Source of the DNA: Acidobacteriaceae bacterium
GTDB taxonomy: Bacteria > Acidobacteriota > Terriglobia > Terriglobales > Acidobacteriaceae
Direction: 5' to 3'
Length of the DNA stretch: 6,002 nt
Assembly: GCA_003140705.1 (NCBI GenBank)
Contig: PLKU01000098.1
Location: 2,581 to 8,582 of the forward strand
This document shows, piece by piece, positions 5,719 through 6,002 of this stretch. Both the position numbers and the translations under genes were made by a program. The notes below the pieces were generated by a model. That model was not told the origin of the DNA. It did not search any database and was given only the letters and a program-made list of their open reading frames with translations. Each line of letters opens with the position of its first letter. Position 1 is the stretch's first letter.

Positions 5719-6002
5719 TCAATCCTCGCGCAGCAGAACAAGTGGGCTCACCGTCAAGGCACGTCGGGCTGGAATCCAGGTAGCCACGAGTCCCAGCAGA
5801 GCCATCGCCACGACGACCCCGGCCAATACCAGCGGATCGCGCGGAGTGGCCTGGTACACGATGGAAGCGAGCACGCTGCTGGCCAGAATTCCCAGCAGTA
5901 ACCCTGCCGCGGAACCAATGGCGAGTAATTTAAAGGCTCGTCCCAACGCTGTTCGTAACACTTCCCTCGATTGCGCACCGAGGGCCATACGAATTCCCAA
6001 TT
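5719..6002 (-). CDS. FtsX/MacB-type ABC transporter permease, C-terminal part (cut by window)
   Basis: Only the last 94 or so residues are present; the gene continues past base 6002. The segment GIRMALGAQSREVL is the cytoplasmic motif that precedes the third transmembrane helix in FtsX-like permeases. It is followed by a membrane helix (LLAIGSAAGLLLGILASSVL), a short loop with TPRDPLVLAG, a second helix (VVVAMALLGLVATWI) and the closing PARRALTVSPLVLLRED, the usual C-terminal signature. In acidobacteria such ends belong to very numerous MacB-like permeases of about 800 residues, and in other groups to macrolide or lipoprotein exporters of 400-650. Cargo cannot be told from this fragment, and the partner ATPase is not in view. 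The stop is TGA at 5719-5721. Confidence 0.9.
   Translation of the reverse strand, partial: LGIRMALGAQSREVLRTALGRAFKLLAIGSAAGLLLGILASSVLASIVYQATPRDPLVLAGVVVAMALLGLVATWIPARRALTVSPLVLLRED

Noticed and set aside
1..6002. CRISPR array, insertion sequence or integrase gene
   Set aside because: No regularly spaced repeats of 20 or more bases, no transposase or recombinase motifs and no terminal inverted repeats with target duplication were found.

Overview
The window most resembles chromosomal DNA of a moderately GC-rich soil bacterium, and I would guess an acidobacterium. The guess rests on the C-terminus of a MacB/FtsX-type permease of the kind that is very abundant in Acidobacteria, together with a secreted family-43 arabinanase-like gene, now broken, and a carotenoid-type glycosyltransferase. 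No rRNA or marker protein is present, so the phylum is inference.

Left third (1-1310). A strongly self-complementary stretch (11-100) precedes one unrecognised gene (123-719, +) whose C-terminus looks like a winged helix. About 550 bases without a convincing gene follow. This part ends at a 45-base sequence (1266-1310) that aligns without gaps to the 3' part of an initiator tRNA-fMet gene, from the anticodon loop to CCA. The 5' part of the tRNA is absent. Two sets of short direct repeats lie just to its left and a rho-independent terminator just to its right. I read this as an att-type scar of a tRNA-targeting integrated element, with the element on the low-coordinate side and old chromosome on the right.

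Middle (1472-2511, -). This is a decayed gene for a secreted GH43 endo-arabinanase-type glycoside hydrolase. Signal peptide, all three catalytic-acid motifs and the C-terminal strands can still be read, but they are spread over three frames and broken by several one-base indels and two nonsense codons.

Right half (2731-6002, all -). Reading from high to low coordinates there are: the C-terminus of an ABC-type FtsX/MacB-like permease cut by the window edge (5719-6002); a family-1 glycosyltransferase similar to zeaxanthin glucosyltransferase (4171-5472), probably starting at TTG behind a strong Shine-Dalgarno; and a YegD-like short Hsp70 (2731-4056). The glycosyltransferase and Hsp70 genes are 114 bases apart and could be cotranscribed, but nothing in the sequence ties their functions together. 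A perfect TTTAAAC-N9-GTTTAAA palindrome lies upstream of the glycosyltransferase and is a candidate operator.

I found no CRISPR array, no insertion sequence, no integrase gene and no clearly novel defence or biosynthetic system. The best leads are the tRNA-fMet scar with its flanking repeats, the datable decay of the arabinanase gene, and the structured element ahead of the unknown gene.
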